64,000 nucleotides of DNA, taken from the NCBI GenBank assembly GCA_903789615.1, contig CAIFEV010000011.1:1-64000 (forward strand). The letters are read 5' to 3'. Positions 1 through 8,945 of this stretch are shown here, in pieces. The stretch comes from an uncultured Lachnospiraceae bacterium. Lineage in GTDB: Bacteria > Bacillota > Clostridia > Lachnospirales > Lachnospiraceae. Position numbers and translations under genes: made by a program. How positions within the stretch are numbered: position 1 is the stretch's first letter; every line of letters starts with the position of its first letter. The notes under the pieces were generated by a model. It had not been told where the DNA came from. It did not search any database and saw nothing but the letters and a program-made list of their open reading frames with translations.

Positions 1-1
1 T

Positions 2-814
2 TCTGATTCCAGAGAAGACTGGCCGGGCTTCGGTGCCGTTATCCAGAAATACCGTAAAAAAGCCAAGCTGAGCCAGCCCAAAATGGCAGAGATGATGGAT
101 GTCAACCGGAATACCATCACCAACTGGGAGAACAATAAAAATCGGCCCAGTCTGGATGATACAAAGATTTTGTGCGAAACCCTGGGGATTCCGCTGTATG
201 AGCTGTTCGGAATGTACGGCGATACGATTCCCTCTCCCAGCGAACGGACGCTTCTGCATCAATACCGGAAACTTAGCAGCGTCAGTCAGAAATTTATCAC
301 TTCGATGATCCGCAATATGCTTCAGGAAGAAACTGACGCCAGGAACGAGATGCTTCGGAACTCCTACTTCATCCTTCCACTGCAGAGTACTCCCGCTGCC
401 GCCGGCACCGGCTGTGATTTTAATGAATTAAAACCGGAACCTGTATTCATAAAAAAGAACCGGCTCAGTACCGAAGCCGATACACTGATTCGTGTAAGCG
501 GCCGCAGTATGGAACCGGTCTATCATAATGGCGATCTGGTTTATGTGAAATATACAAAAGACGTGGAAAACAATGACATCGTGATCTGCTCCAGTGCTGA
601 TGGAGCCGTTATCAAGCGGATGTATGACAATAAGCTCTACTCCTTGAATCCGAGCCTTCCCTACGGAGAAAAGAACGAGGACGATCATGTCCAGGTCATC
701 GGAAAGGTGCTCGGAACCGTCAGCGCTGATGAGATTCCGGATGCGGAGGACGTCGCTATCTTAAGAGAGATAAAAGCCGAGGAGCTGTATGAGTTCGAGA
801 GGGAGGATCAGTAA
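2..814 (+). CDS. XRE-type HTH / S24 LexA-CI-like repressor, 5' truncated
   Basis: The open frame enters from the left edge, so the true start lies outside the window; an internal Met occurs at base 83. The first ~60 codons form an XRE helix-turn-helix (LSQPKMAEMMDVNRNTITNWE). The C-terminal half is an S24 self-cleaving peptidase. Counting from the Met at base 83, the catalytic Ser is S142 in SGRSMEP, the Lys is K178 in GAVIKRM, and an Ala-Gly cleavage site lies near residues 107-108 (PAAAGTG). Known members bind operators as dimers and cleave themselves when RecA filaments form or another inducer acts. No phage genes follow, so it is either a prophage relic or a stand-alone stress regulator. 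Its targets cannot be told from the window. Confidence 0.88.
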   Translation, partial: SDSREDWPGFGAVIQKYRKKAKLSQPKMAEMMDVNRNTITNWENNKNRPSLDDTKILCETLGIPLYELFGMYGDTIPSPSERTLLHQYRKLSSVSQKFITSMIRNMLQEETDARNEMLRNSYFILPLQSTPAAAGTGCDFNELKPEPVFIKKNRLSTEADTLIRVSGRSMEPVYHNGDLVYVKYTKDVENNDIVICSSADGAVIKRMYDNKLYSLNPSLPYGEKNEDDHVQVIGKVLGTVSADEIPDAEDVAILREIKAEELYEFEREDQ

Positions 815-821
815 GAAGATA

Positions 822-1047
822 TTTAATCACGCGAGGAAGATCGCACTGCAAATGCCTTCGCGATCAGAACTCCCACGATCCCGCCACTCGGCCTGTGTCA
901 GATCGGGATGTTCTTCGATGTATTTAACAGCATTGAGTTTGAACTCCTTGTCGTGTTGCTTTGTTGGACATAATGAGATTTTCCTCCTTAAGCTACACCG
1001 CTTATTATAGTTCGAATTTTCAGGAAAATCTCACTTTGACTTGTACT
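822..1047 (-). mobile_element. IS3-family insertion sequence remnant (orfA 5' end)
   Basis: Reading the minus strand from 971, a good Shine-Dalgarno (AAGGAGG) precedes ATG and codons for MSNK. After an extra A the frame shifts into QHDKEFKLNAVKYIEEHPDL, the typical start of an IS3-family OrfA transposase. The similarity ends after about 25 residues, where unrelated sequence joins. The segment at 1024-1047 (minus strand begins AGTACAAGTCAAAGTGAGA) is a plausible left terminal inverted repeat. orfB and the right end are absent. The element is dead: frameshifted and truncated. Confidence 0.7.
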
Positions 1048-1119
1048 ATTTATATGCTACCACCAAGACGATTATGAATTCCATCAAGAAACAGTTGGAC
1101 CCTGCGATATGCTCGCTTG

Positions 1120-2646
1120 CTACCAAGCAAAATAACTTCCGAATTCGTACAATCCGTAATGTGCTCCCATACTAAAATCCAGTTTACTTGCAGACTTCTG
1201 CTTTCTAGCATCAACAAGATATAGTTCCGGACAATAATCATCCGAAAATTGTAGTTCATCACATCTCTTCTTCAAGCTTTTAAGGCGTCCCGGATTTCCC
1301 TTATCGATAAAGAGAAGAACCATGAATCTAGCCTTTTCCGTCTCGGCATACCGCGGCAATTGAGTATCGAACCCATGTATATATTCGCCATTTGTCGACA
1401 GCTTAACTTCTATCACAGTCTTATCGCTCCCGCGGCTCACCTTAATATCAGCAGGTCCAGGTCCTTCATTTGGTTCAAAACTGATGTCAAATTCATTTTC
1501 TTCTACAATTTTTCTGCAGCAGCCATCGATTATTCTTTGCGTGAATTTTTCTGCCTCACCTGTCGAAAAGCTCTGGATAAGTTCCCAGCCCTTGTGGTTA
1601 TAAACAAATTCGCCAAAATAATCCAACATGTCAATAGTCACGCTATGGCTATTAACTTCCCTTTTTATCACAGACGGATCGGCTGAATTGACTGCACCTC
1701 CCGTACTGTTCGTCTTTAAGGTAAAAGCAAAATGTTCATCATTAAGATTTTTTGCAATCTTCGCAACATAATAATCAGGTGAAGTTGAATATGTCTTAGG
1801 ATCTGTTAGATCAATTTCCTTTGTAGACTCTTCTCTATAAGCATTTATTACGCGACTGCAGCGTTGCTGATTTTCAAAGATTTCTTCTCGAATATACTTT
1901 TTCTTCATATATGAAGAATATTTTGACCATTCATTTCCAATCTCAATATTAATTTCACGTTTTATCGCTTCATTTTTGCTTATTACATCGTCTATTTCAT
2001 CCCAAGAATGAGCGATCGGAAGATCTTGAAGAATTTCGGTTGGTAGAAAATAAATCCTTATATGTTTTCCTTTTTGTGATTTATAAGGATTCAGTAGAAA
2101 TCCTTCCTTATCAAATTCCAACTTTGGATATGAAGTGCGAGTAATCCCCAGCTCTTTCAAAACTCTCAAAGTATATGCTTCGAGGTCAGGTCTGATAATA
2201 GTTGAGATCATATCACTGATACGATCAGGCCCAACATTATCCTCGAAAAGCTGCATCAAATGGAATATTTCAGGTTGCTTATTACCAGCCTTCACAATAT
2301 CAAATGCCTGACTGATAACCTGCTTTCTAAGAGTGTGTCCGAAACCTTGTCCACTCGTACTTTTAGCAAATCCAAGGTTTGTCTCATTAACTTCGGAAAA
2401 ATCAAAAAGTCTATAGGCTCTTCTGCAGAAATTATCATCGTTGTTATGAGCTGCATCCAATAAGACAATAATATCTTTAAAGAAATTGTTTATCCTATCA
2501 TACGAGTTCTTAAATTCGGGGGTCTTTGACTGTTTCAATCGAAGTATATTAATAAAAAGGTTTAGATCTTCATCAAGGGAGGAATCAAGCACACCGCAAT
2601 TCTCCAATTCATCTGTAAAATTCAAATAACTGGATAATAGCTTCAT
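1120..2646 (-). CDS. Large protein with C-terminal PD-(D/E)XK nuclease-like motif
   Basis: This 508-residue protein has a strong ribosome site (AAGGAGGGAGGA) just before ATG 2646. It has no signal peptide or membrane segment. Near the C-terminus, GPGPADIKVS (Asp400) is followed 13 residues later by VIEVKLS (Glu413, Lys415), the D-x(n)-ExK arrangement of PD-(D/E)XK nucleases; Gln429 follows. The central segment has a distinctive LFEDNVGPDRISDM stretch (residues 134-146). I do not recognise a named family. It stands alone, between an IS scar and a capsule locus, and is AT-richer than the core genome. A DNA-acting defence or restriction role is inference; a catabolic or structural role is not excluded. 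Confidence 0.65.
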   Translation of the reverse strand: MKLLSSYLNFTDELENCGVLDSSLDEDLNLFINILRLKQSKTPEFKNSYDRINNFFKDIIVLLDAAHNNDDNFCRRAYRLFDFSEVNETNLGFAKSTSGQGFGHTLRKQVISQAFDIVKAGNKQPEIFHLMQLFEDNVGPDRISDMISTIIRPDLEAYTLRVLKELGITRTSYPKLEFDKEGFLLNPYKSQKGKHIRIYFLPTEILQDLPIAHSWDEIDDVISKNEAIKREINIEIGNEWSKYSSYMKKKYIREEIFENQQRCSRVINAYREESTKEIDLTDPKTYSTSPDYYVAKIAKNLNDEHFAFTLKTNSTGGAVNSADPSVIKREVNSHSVTIDMLDYFGEFVYNHKGWELIQSFSTGEAEKFTQRIIDGCCRKIVEENEFDISFEPNEGPGPADIKVSRGSDKTVIEVKLSTNGEYIHGFDTQLPRYAETEKARFMVLLFIDKGNPGRLKSLKKRCDELQFSDDYCPELYLVDARKQKSASKLDFSMGAHYGLYEFGSYFAW

Positions 2647-2716
2647 AATAGAGTCCTCCCTCCTTATTCTTTACTAAATTATCAAAATCTATAGAGCAGA
2701 TTCATCTGCGTCTTTC

Positions 2717-2815
2717 TTAATGCCTCATCTCTCCAAATTCCAGCATATCAGCAATTCTTTCGCTGGCGTGTCCATCGCCATAAGGATTAGCTGCATGCGC
2801 CATCTCCTCATAATC
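2717..2815 (-). pseudogene. C-terminal fragment of UDP-GlcNAc 2-epimerase (WecB type)
   Basis: The minus-strand frame ending at TAA 2717-2719 reads [20 protein letters not shown] followed by [12 protein letters not shown]. This matches the C-terminal signature of non-hydrolysing UDP-N-acetylglucosamine 2-epimerases (ANPYGDGxASERI). Stops and frame changes lie immediately upstream (2816-2914), and no start or catalytic domain remains. It is the scar of a former nucleotide-sugar gene at the edge of the capsule locus. Confidence 0.72.
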
Positions 2816-2914
2816 TTAAGTTCTGTCAGGTATAACCCGTTTTCGTAATGTTTTTGCCATATCTACAGGATCTACTTAAAAGTGCCCGCCATCATCGTCA
2901 AACCACCGAAGCCA

Positions 2915-4060
2915 TCATTTCTCAATCACACCGATCTCGTATCCTTTACCCCCCCCCGGTGAAATAAGATGCATCTTAATAAGTTTCATTTTTAATTCTT
3001 GTTTAAAGCACCATTTGGGATAGCATTTAAAAACAGATCGTTTAAACCCTCGTCCTTTATTCAATTCATTAAAGAAAATGTCATGTTCTGGCCTCAATGT
3101 TGTTGGATGTCGAAGCTGTGTATTCGGAATTTTCGCTTTTTCGAGATCCACATTTTTAAGGATGACTTCGGACATATCTAAAAGTTCTTTTCCCTTTTCA
3201 CTTTGTACTAATGCAAGCGAAATTCCATCTTTTTCTTCTTCGTGAATGTCTGATCCCCAAGAATCCCCAAGAGTTAAATCACTAACTCTTTCTCCCTGCG
3301 CATAATGACATGAATAGCAATTCTCAGTGTAATCTATCCCATTCAAAAAAGCCTTTGTATAAAAGTCTCCAACTCGAGAAGGAACGACCTTTTTCACATC
3401 AGTGTCTAGTTCAAATCGTGTATTATGGCGAAATAAAATTTCTTTACAATTATCAATGTTAACCCCGTATTCTTTTAAAGCCATACGAAGAATTTTGATA
3501 GAAGGCGTACCATGGCAAATAAGATCAATTGTGTATAAATTTTCACCAAGTTCTTCACCAATACAATTTTTCATAGAAGAAACTTGGCACGGGAGACCCA
3601 GAAAAAGAACTTTTTGCCCTTTTTGTAATTCTTTTTTGACAGACTTATAGATACCCAAAGGATTGCTCTTTACATATTTTGATCCAGCGAATCCCTGAAG
3701 TTCATTTTCAGACCTTGCAAGAACGAATTTGTAATCTCCATCAATTAATTTGCAGGAAGCCACAACTCCACCAGAACAAATAAAAGCCTTCTCAATTGCG
3801 GAAGAAATTCCACCCGACGAACTGTTCTGGCGAATAATTTTATCCGCCCATCCTTGATACCAAGCGATTGGTTCTCTTACATTTGCAGGATTATTTCTTT
3901 GACAGACTCTATGGCATTGTCCGCAATTTATGCATTTATTATCATCGATCTTTGCATTTAAATACTGAATATCATCCTCTATTTTTATACAATCTTTAGG
4001 ACATATATCTATGCATGCCATACATCCAGCGCATTTATTTAATTCACAAACAGTTGTCAT
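2915..4060 (-). CDS. 4Fe-4S F420-hydrogenase/dehydrogenase beta-subunit-like protein
   Basis: Length is 381 aa. The N-terminus carries two ferredoxin-like Cys clusters, CAGCMACIDICP and CINCGQCHRVC. An F420 hydrogenase/dehydrogenase beta-subunit-type domain follows, with the familiar NSSSGGISSAI, GLPCQVSSMK and DLICHGTPS motifs and a late Cys pair (NCYSCHYAQ). In polysaccharide loci these proteins commonly sit next to pyruvyltransferase-family genes, as here. Their substrate is not settled; a redox step on a sugar or pyruvyl group is inferred. The last ~14 codons pass through a C9 tract (2949-2957), so the tail after MHLIS probably came from a fusion with the neighbouring scar. It is the last gene of the locus. 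Confidence 0.82.
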   Translation of the reverse strand: MTTVCELNKCAGCMACIDICPKDCIKIEDDIQYLNAKIDDNKCINCGQCHRVCQRNNPANVREPIAWYQGWADKIIRQNSSSGGISSAIEKAFICSGGVVASCKLIDGDYKFVLARSENELQGFAGSKYVKSNPLGIYKSVKKELQKGQKVLFLGLPCQVSSMKNCIGEELGENLYTIDLICHGTPSIKILRMALKEYGVNIDNCKEILFRHNTRFELDTDVKKVVPSRVGDFYTKAFLNGIDYTENCYSCHYAQGERVSDLTLGDSWGSDIHEEEKDGISLALVQSEKGKELLDMSEVILKNVDLEKAKIPNTQLRHPTTLRPEHDIFFNELNKGRGFKRSVFKCYPKWCFKQELKMKLIKMHLISPGGGKGYEIGVIEK

Positions 4061-4093
4061 TTTTACCCCGCAATCTCAAAAATATAGTCGTTT

Positions 4094-5620
4094 TTATCTC
4101 TTGTTAGCGAACATTCCTTTGGCCATTGCCTTCAGACTCTGGAATTCTGGCAATTTAAAAGTCATTATAATAACAACAATGCAGGCTACAACGAAAACAA
4201 TAAAAGCTTTCAGGATAAGCATCAAAATATTCTCAGATGGAATAAATCTACTAATAATGAAGCATGCGAGCATCGTAACAATAACCATCAAACACTCGTA
4301 AGCAAGCCTTGTTAAATAATCTTTAATTTTACCTTTAAAAATCAAAGTAAAAAGATTGTGAGTTATCCAAGGTGAACTGATAAGACCAGAACTTAAAATG
4401 GTTGAAATGATAATTCCATACAACCCCCAGAAATGGACCATAATAAGATTCATTCCCAAATTTGCCAGTCCGGATATCAAAGGTCTAAATCGATCAGCAT
4501 GCCAAATACCAGCAGCATCCTTATAAGCACTCGCAAGCATGACATATTCGACAAAAAAGAAATATATACAAAAAAGAACTACAAAGGGTGACTCCAACAT
4601 CAACTTCTTACCAACCCAAATCTTCATAAAAGGTTGATATAGGCAAAGCATTTCAGACATACAAATAGCCATTCCAATGAAAGTCATTAATGTAACTTTT
4701 TTATAGTCGTTATAGTTTTTTTCTTTGCTTTCAGTTATAAGGCTATTTCCAACTCCTGCCGTAAGAGAACTAAAAAAAATACTGAATATAGCCATCACGG
4801 CACTCATTATATAATAATAATTCTGATAAACTGCAAGTGCACGTAGGCCTAACACAGCCGAAATCACAATAGTGTCGGCCGAGTTCAATATCGTTCCACC
4901 AACTTTAGATGTAAAAACATCTTTTACTCGCTGATTAATGCTCTTAATTTCTTCTCTTGGCAAATCTCCTTTCGGGTCATAGTTAGGGTACATTTTCTTA
5001 GAAATGACAGCAGTCAGTATATTGTTAAGAATCTGAGTTCCTAATATAGCTATAACGTAATAATAATAATTGTGAAACACATACAAAACAAATAACTGAA
5101 TGCCATATTGGATTGTTGTAGTGACCATTGTTATCTTACTGATAACATCATTACGTTGATAAGCATTCAGAATGCTATTTCTATAGGCAAAAAGCCAATA
5201 AGTAAATACAGTCGCAAGAAGATTAAGAAGAAATAATACATAAACATTAATATTACTTGGAACATCCCCTGAGATAAGCTTCGGAATAAACGGAAGAAGA
5301 ACAAGCCCTGCTATCAGAACAACTCCTCCAATTATTCGATAATAAAAACGATAGAGCTTCATCAAAGCACATATAGTTTTATCATCGTCTTCAGCTATAG
5401 GCTTATACATTGAAAAAACCATTGCACTTCCAACACCAAGCTCAGCTAAGTTTAATACCTGAAGAATGGAAGTAAAAAGTGAATTAAGTCCTAAATACTC
5501 AACTCCAAGAAGATAAATCATAGCCGTTCTCATGACAAACGGCATTATCATATTATAAACTTTTTGAATTACCCCAAATACAACATTCCGTGCTGCATTC
5601 CTTTGTCTCTCAATTTTCAT
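4094..5620 (-). CDS. Polysaccharide flippase (Wzx, MATE/MVF superfamily)
   Basis: A 508-aa integral membrane protein with about 12-14 hydrophobic helices. It opens with the typical IERQRNAARNVVFGVIQKVY amphipathic start and first helix of Wzx-type lipid-III flippases in the oligosaccharidyl-lipid/polysaccharide (PST) group. Such proteins move undecaprenyl-diphosphate-linked repeat units to the outer face of the membrane for Wzy polymerisation. The start ATG overlaps the stop of the upstream pyruvyltransferase-like gene (TGATG), indicating translational coupling. Presence of Wzx, Wzy and a priming transferase in one locus supports a Wzx/Wzy-dependent polymer. Confidence 0.88.
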   Translation of the reverse strand: MKIERQRNAARNVVFGVIQKVYNMIMPFVMRTAMIYLLGVEYLGLNSLFTSILQVLNLAELGVGSAMVFSMYKPIAEDDDKTICALMKLYRFYYRIIGGVVLIAGLVLLPFIPKLISGDVPSNINVYVLFLLNLLATVFTYWLFAYRNSILNAYQRNDVISKITMVTTTIQYGIQLFVLYVFHNYYYYVIAILGTQILNNILTAVISKKMYPNYDPKGDLPREEIKSINQRVKDVFTSKVGGTILNSADTIVISAVLGLRALAVYQNYYYIMSAVMAIFSIFFSSLTAGVGNSLITESKEKNYNDYKKVTLMTFIGMAICMSEMLCLYQPFMKIWVGKKLMLESPFVVLFCIYFFFVEYVMLASAYKDAAGIWHADRFRPLISGLANLGMNLIMVHFWGLYGIIISTILSSGLISSPWITHNLFTLIFKGKIKDYLTRLAYECLMVIVTMLACFIISRFIPSENILMLILKAFIVFVVACIVVIIMTFKLPEFQSLKAMAKGMFANKR

Positions 5621-6762
5621 CAGCTATCCAATCGCCCTTCAATAGCATTGCAAAGCATATCAATGGATATATTGGCCAATTCCATCCGTTTATCTGTAAC
5701 CGCCTTATAATCAATCTTATTTTTGAAATTAAAATTATTCACTTCTTTAACTGTAATAAAGTGATCTGACAAACCAATAGACTGTAAAATATTGCTTATT
5801 CTTTCATCATTGCATGGATTTCCGTTTTGATCCAATTTATTAATTGAAATAAAATTTTTTTCAAAAATCAAAGAAAATGCTGTTCCATGGAACGAATCTG
5901 TAACAACCCAATCTGCGTGTTTTATTAATGAGAGAAAATCTGATGGGGATGTATGAAGAAGTTCAACTTTTATTCCCATTTTTTCAATCCTATATACGGA
6001 AGAAAAAGTTCTCCCCATAAATCCAGTATATATCGGAAGATGTAGTCTTTCGGATAATTTCAATGCACTATCAAACCCATCTGTCCCTGACCAAACATTA
6101 TATAAAAAAATATAAGGTTGCTTTATAAATCTCTTAGATGTGATTATTTCAAAATCACTACGCGTATGAAGCAGTGTCGGGTCAAGGCATGAATAAATCT
6201 TTTTCTTATTATCAATAAAACTGCTTATCTTCTGAGCACCACTTTTTTCTCTTTCAGAAATAAAATTGAAATCTATTATGTCATCTCGAAGATGTTCATT
6301 TGCTCTCGTCTCTGAAAAATTTGTATTATTTATACTAACTGCATAAGCTAGTTTTCTCCCATGAATGTGAAAAGGCAAGAAAAATATATCATCACAATCA
6401 ACGGCATTTAAGTTCCAAATCTGATCACTTCCACATACTATAGCATCATATTCGTTAAACCTCGAATAATCAGAATCATAAAAATATTTGTATTCAGATA
6501 AATTTAATTCTTTATTCCGAAAATTGCTAAAAGCTTTATCTTGAAAGAACCTAAATGCAACAACAGGTAATACATTTAAATTATGTTTCCATTTATTATT
6601 AAATAATCCATAAAGATTTTTATATATTTTAGGTTCATAGTCTATTATTTCAACTTTATATCCAAGCTTTTCAATTGTCTTTTGTAAGGCCCAGCATTGT
6701 AGAACAGATCCATAATTAATAGATTTATGGAACGTCAATATTCCAACTTTTTTTGTTTTCAT
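5620..6762 (-). CDS. Polysaccharide pyruvyl transferase family protein
   Basis: A 380-aa cytosolic protein. The N-terminus VGILTFHKSINYGSVLQCWA and the motifs AIVCGSDQIWN and WVVTDSFHGTAFSLIF are those of the PS_pyruv_trans family (CsaB/WcaK type). Known members move pyruvate from phosphoenolpyruvate to a sugar, making a ketal that adds negative charge to capsule or cell-wall polymers. The neighbouring iron-sulfur gene is a frequent partner of this subfamily, which may therefore do something other than classical pyruvylation. The stop overlaps the flippase start. Confidence 0.83.
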   Translation of the reverse strand: MKTKKVGILTFHKSINYGSVLQCWALQKTIEKLGYKVEIIDYEPKIYKNLYGLFNNKWKHNLNVLPVVAFRFFQDKAFSNFRNKELNLSEYKYFYDSDYSRFNEYDAIVCGSDQIWNLNAVDCDDIFFLPFHIHGRKLAYAVSINNTNFSETRANEHLRDDIIDFNFISEREKSGAQKISSFIDNKKKIYSCLDPTLLHTRSDFEIITSKRFIKQPYIFLYNVWSGTDGFDSALKLSERLHLPIYTGFMGRTFSSVYRIEKMGIKVELLHTSPSDFLSLIKHADWVVTDSFHGTAFSLIFEKNFISINKLDQNGNPCNDERISNILQSIGLSDHFITVKEVNNFNFKNKIDYKAVTDKRMELANISIDMLCNAIEGRLDS

Positions 6763-6808
6763 AAACTCAGCACATCTCTTTTTCTAAAATTGCAAGCAGA
6801 CATTAAAT

Positions 6809-7756
6809 TCATACGTTAGTCCATAATAATTTGCAAAAAATCCACTTCATAAAAGTTGTAATATTCGGAAAGCATTTAAAGCGATCCATTATGTTTAGAA
6901 AACGTATTTTGTATTTTTTTCTTTCCTCATTTGACAATGTTTTCCACGCCTTGACTTCATGAGATAAAATCTCCGAATTAACTCTTTGCTTAATTAAATA
7001 CTTTAGATTTGGATTTTCTTCCTCTTCAAAAATCTGTATCCATGCATTTAAGGAAGTATAATATTTTTCGCTATATTTAGATCTTGTTACACTGTTCCCA
7101 TCAAGGATATATCTGTAGCACACTTTTGGTCCTAGTATGACCTTATTACATCGATTAAGATATTCAAAAACAAATAATGTATCTTCACCATTATGTAATT
7201 TTTTATCGAATCTTAAAGAATCTCCTATAAAATCAGTTTTAAAAATTTTATCCCAAACATGTCCACAGAATTTGCCATATATTTTTATAATTTCAGCTAT
7301 TGCCTCACTTCTATTAAACACTATTGGTTCCGACACGGGCTCATATATCTTAGATCTATCCAATATTTTCCCATCGTTTTTTACGAAATCATAAGAGCAT
7401 ACTGCCATTTGATAATTAGACAAGGAAATAAGGTTATACAGATATTCAATGTAGTCAGTACTAACTATATCTCCCGGATCTGTAAATACAATAAATTCGC
7501 CTTGTGCTCTGTCAAGTCCATAATTTCTTGCCGAAGAGACCCCTCCATTATTCTTAGAAAAAACCTTGATTCTATCGTCTTTTTGCATGAATAGTCTAAG
7601 AGCATTATAGGTGCCATCAGAAGAGCCATCATCAACACATATTAATTCAATATTAGAATAAGATTGTTTACATAGTGAATTGATAGTTCCTTCAATTTTT
7701 TTCTCCACATTGTAAGCAGGAAGTATAATCGAAATCAGAGGTCTTGAATTTATCAT
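6809..7756 (-). CDS. Family 2 glycosyltransferase
   Basis: The 315-aa protein begins PLISIILPAYNVEKKIEGTI and has the GT-A nucleotide-binding signature CVDDGSSDGT, then NNGGVSSARNYGLDRAQGEF and FTDPGD in place of the usual DxDD. It resembles EpsJ/WcaA-type inverting transferases that extend lipid-linked repeat units on the cytoplasmic face. The Asp-x-Asp region reads TDPGD, so the metal-binding Asp is present. Sugar specificity cannot be read from sequence. It is co-directional with its neighbours, with short gaps of 46 and 25 bases. Confidence 0.88.
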   Translation of the reverse strand: MINSRPLISIILPAYNVEKKIEGTINSLCKQSYSNIELICVDDGSSDGTYNALRLFMQKDDRIKVFSKNNGGVSSARNYGLDRAQGEFIVFTDPGDIVSTDYIEYLYNLISLSNYQMAVCSYDFVKNDGKILDRSKIYEPVSEPIVFNRSEAIAEIIKIYGKFCGHVWDKIFKTDFIGDSLRFDKKLHNGEDTLFVFEYLNRCNKVILGPKVCYRYILDGNSVTRSKYSEKYYTSLNAWIQIFEEEENPNLKYLIKQRVNSEILSHEVKAWKTLSNEERKKYKIRFLNIMDRFKCFPNITTFMKWIFCKLLWTNV

Positions 7757-7781
7757 TTCAACACACCAAGAAAATTAAGGT

Positions 7782-8945
7782 TTACTTTTTATTCGCACAC
7801 AAATTATCTATTATTCCATTAAACTGTGAACAAGTTTTCTCCCAAGATACAGCCTTTATTGCCTCATAACCGCTTTTGATCATTTCTTCTACCTTATTAG
7901 GATTTTTTTTCATATCAATTATTTTTGATGCTAATTTTTTATAATCAAAATCTGTTAAAATAGCAGACTCCTTAGGAAGAAAATATTCATATGAACCTTG
8001 TTTAAATTCAATAAGTGGCAATCCACAAGCTAGCATCTCATAAGGAACCAGTGAAATGTTTGTCATGGATGCAACCATTCCAAAATCAGCTTTCCTATAG
8101 AGTTTTACCAATTCGCTCTTGCTCAATTTACCAAGATTAACGCCGTTCTTCAAAGGATACTGTTTTACCATTCCAAAATACAGAACCTCAACTTCAATAT
8201 TGCTTTTTAAGAGTTCTTCCTTCATTTTTCCCATGAGCCACTGCAAAACGATCGGAAGTCTTTTCCCTTCATTTTTTATATAAACCGCAATTGTAATTTT
8301 TTTCTTATGCGGATAATTATCATAAGATCTTTTTATGGAATAATATTCATTATGGTCATATGGAAAGTCGATAATATCGACCCTTATGTTCGCATCCACA
8401 AATTTATTTATTTGTGAAGCATTCCATCCTCCAAGGCTTACAATGTGATATCCTTGTCGATATGAATTTTCGGCCAAAAGGTATTCTTCATTCATTGGAT
8501 AAAACAGTGGCTCATAATCCTGCACAAAATACATTTTGTAGCCCTTTAAAAGCTTAGTCCAATATACACTTTTATAATTAGTGGCGATGCAAATATCGAA
8601 TTGTCTCTTTTGAGCATCTGCAAAAGTTATAAAATTTCCTTGTACATCGTTTAAATCTGTTTTTGCGTTCTGTTCCATTTCTTCAGAGGTTTGATTTTCG
8701 TATGATGTAAAATATACAGTTTTCCCTTTTGTAGCCAAATAGGAACCAATTCTCAAAACAGAGGTAGTCCCTCCTGAAAAAGTTATAATGCTTGGGAGCA
8801 CAAAGATAATACTTTTATTGCCCTGAGGAGACTTATTGTCAACATTCTCTCCATTGTTCAAAGAAAGTACATCTTCAAGTCCATTGTCATTTTTTTGTTG
8901 AACTACATATTTGTGAAAATCATATACAGTTTTAAATAAATTCAT
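7782..8945 (-). CDS. Glycosyltransferase, WsaF-like (GT-B fold)
   Basis: A 387-aa protein. After a ~45-residue variable N-terminus comes IIFVLPSIITFSGGTTSVLR, then YFVQDYEPLFYPMNEEY and GYHIVSLGGWNA. These resemble the rhamnosyltransferase WsaF group. The C-terminal half has the donor-site helix region SLVPYEMLACGLPLIEF with Glu302 of the E-x7-E type motif. It probably adds a deoxyhexose such as rhamnose to the repeat unit; that is inference from family resemblance. Its ATG overlaps the polymerase stop by four bases (ATGA). Confidence 0.75.
   Translation of the reverse strand: MNLFKTVYDFHKYVVQQKNDNGLEDVLSLNNGENVDNKSPQGNKSIIFVLPSIITFSGGTTSVLRIGSYLATKGKTVYFTSYENQTSEEMEQNAKTDLNDVQGNFITFADAQKRQFDICIATNYKSVYWTKLLKGYKMYFVQDYEPLFYPMNEEYLLAENSYRQGYHIVSLGGWNASQINKFVDANIRVDIIDFPYDHNEYYSIKRSYDNYPHKKKITIAVYIKNEGKRLPIVLQWLMGKMKEELLKSNIEVEVLYFGMVKQYPLKNGVNLGKLSKSELVKLYRKADFGMVASMTNISLVPYEMLACGLPLIEFKQGSYEYFLPKESAILTDFDYKKLASKIIDMKKNPNKVEEMIKSGYEAIKAVSWEKTCSQFNGIIDNLCANKK

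Noticed and set aside
789-1010. Plus-strand open frame after the repressor gene
   Set aside because: It is antisense to the IS3 orfA remnant and has no family resemblance.
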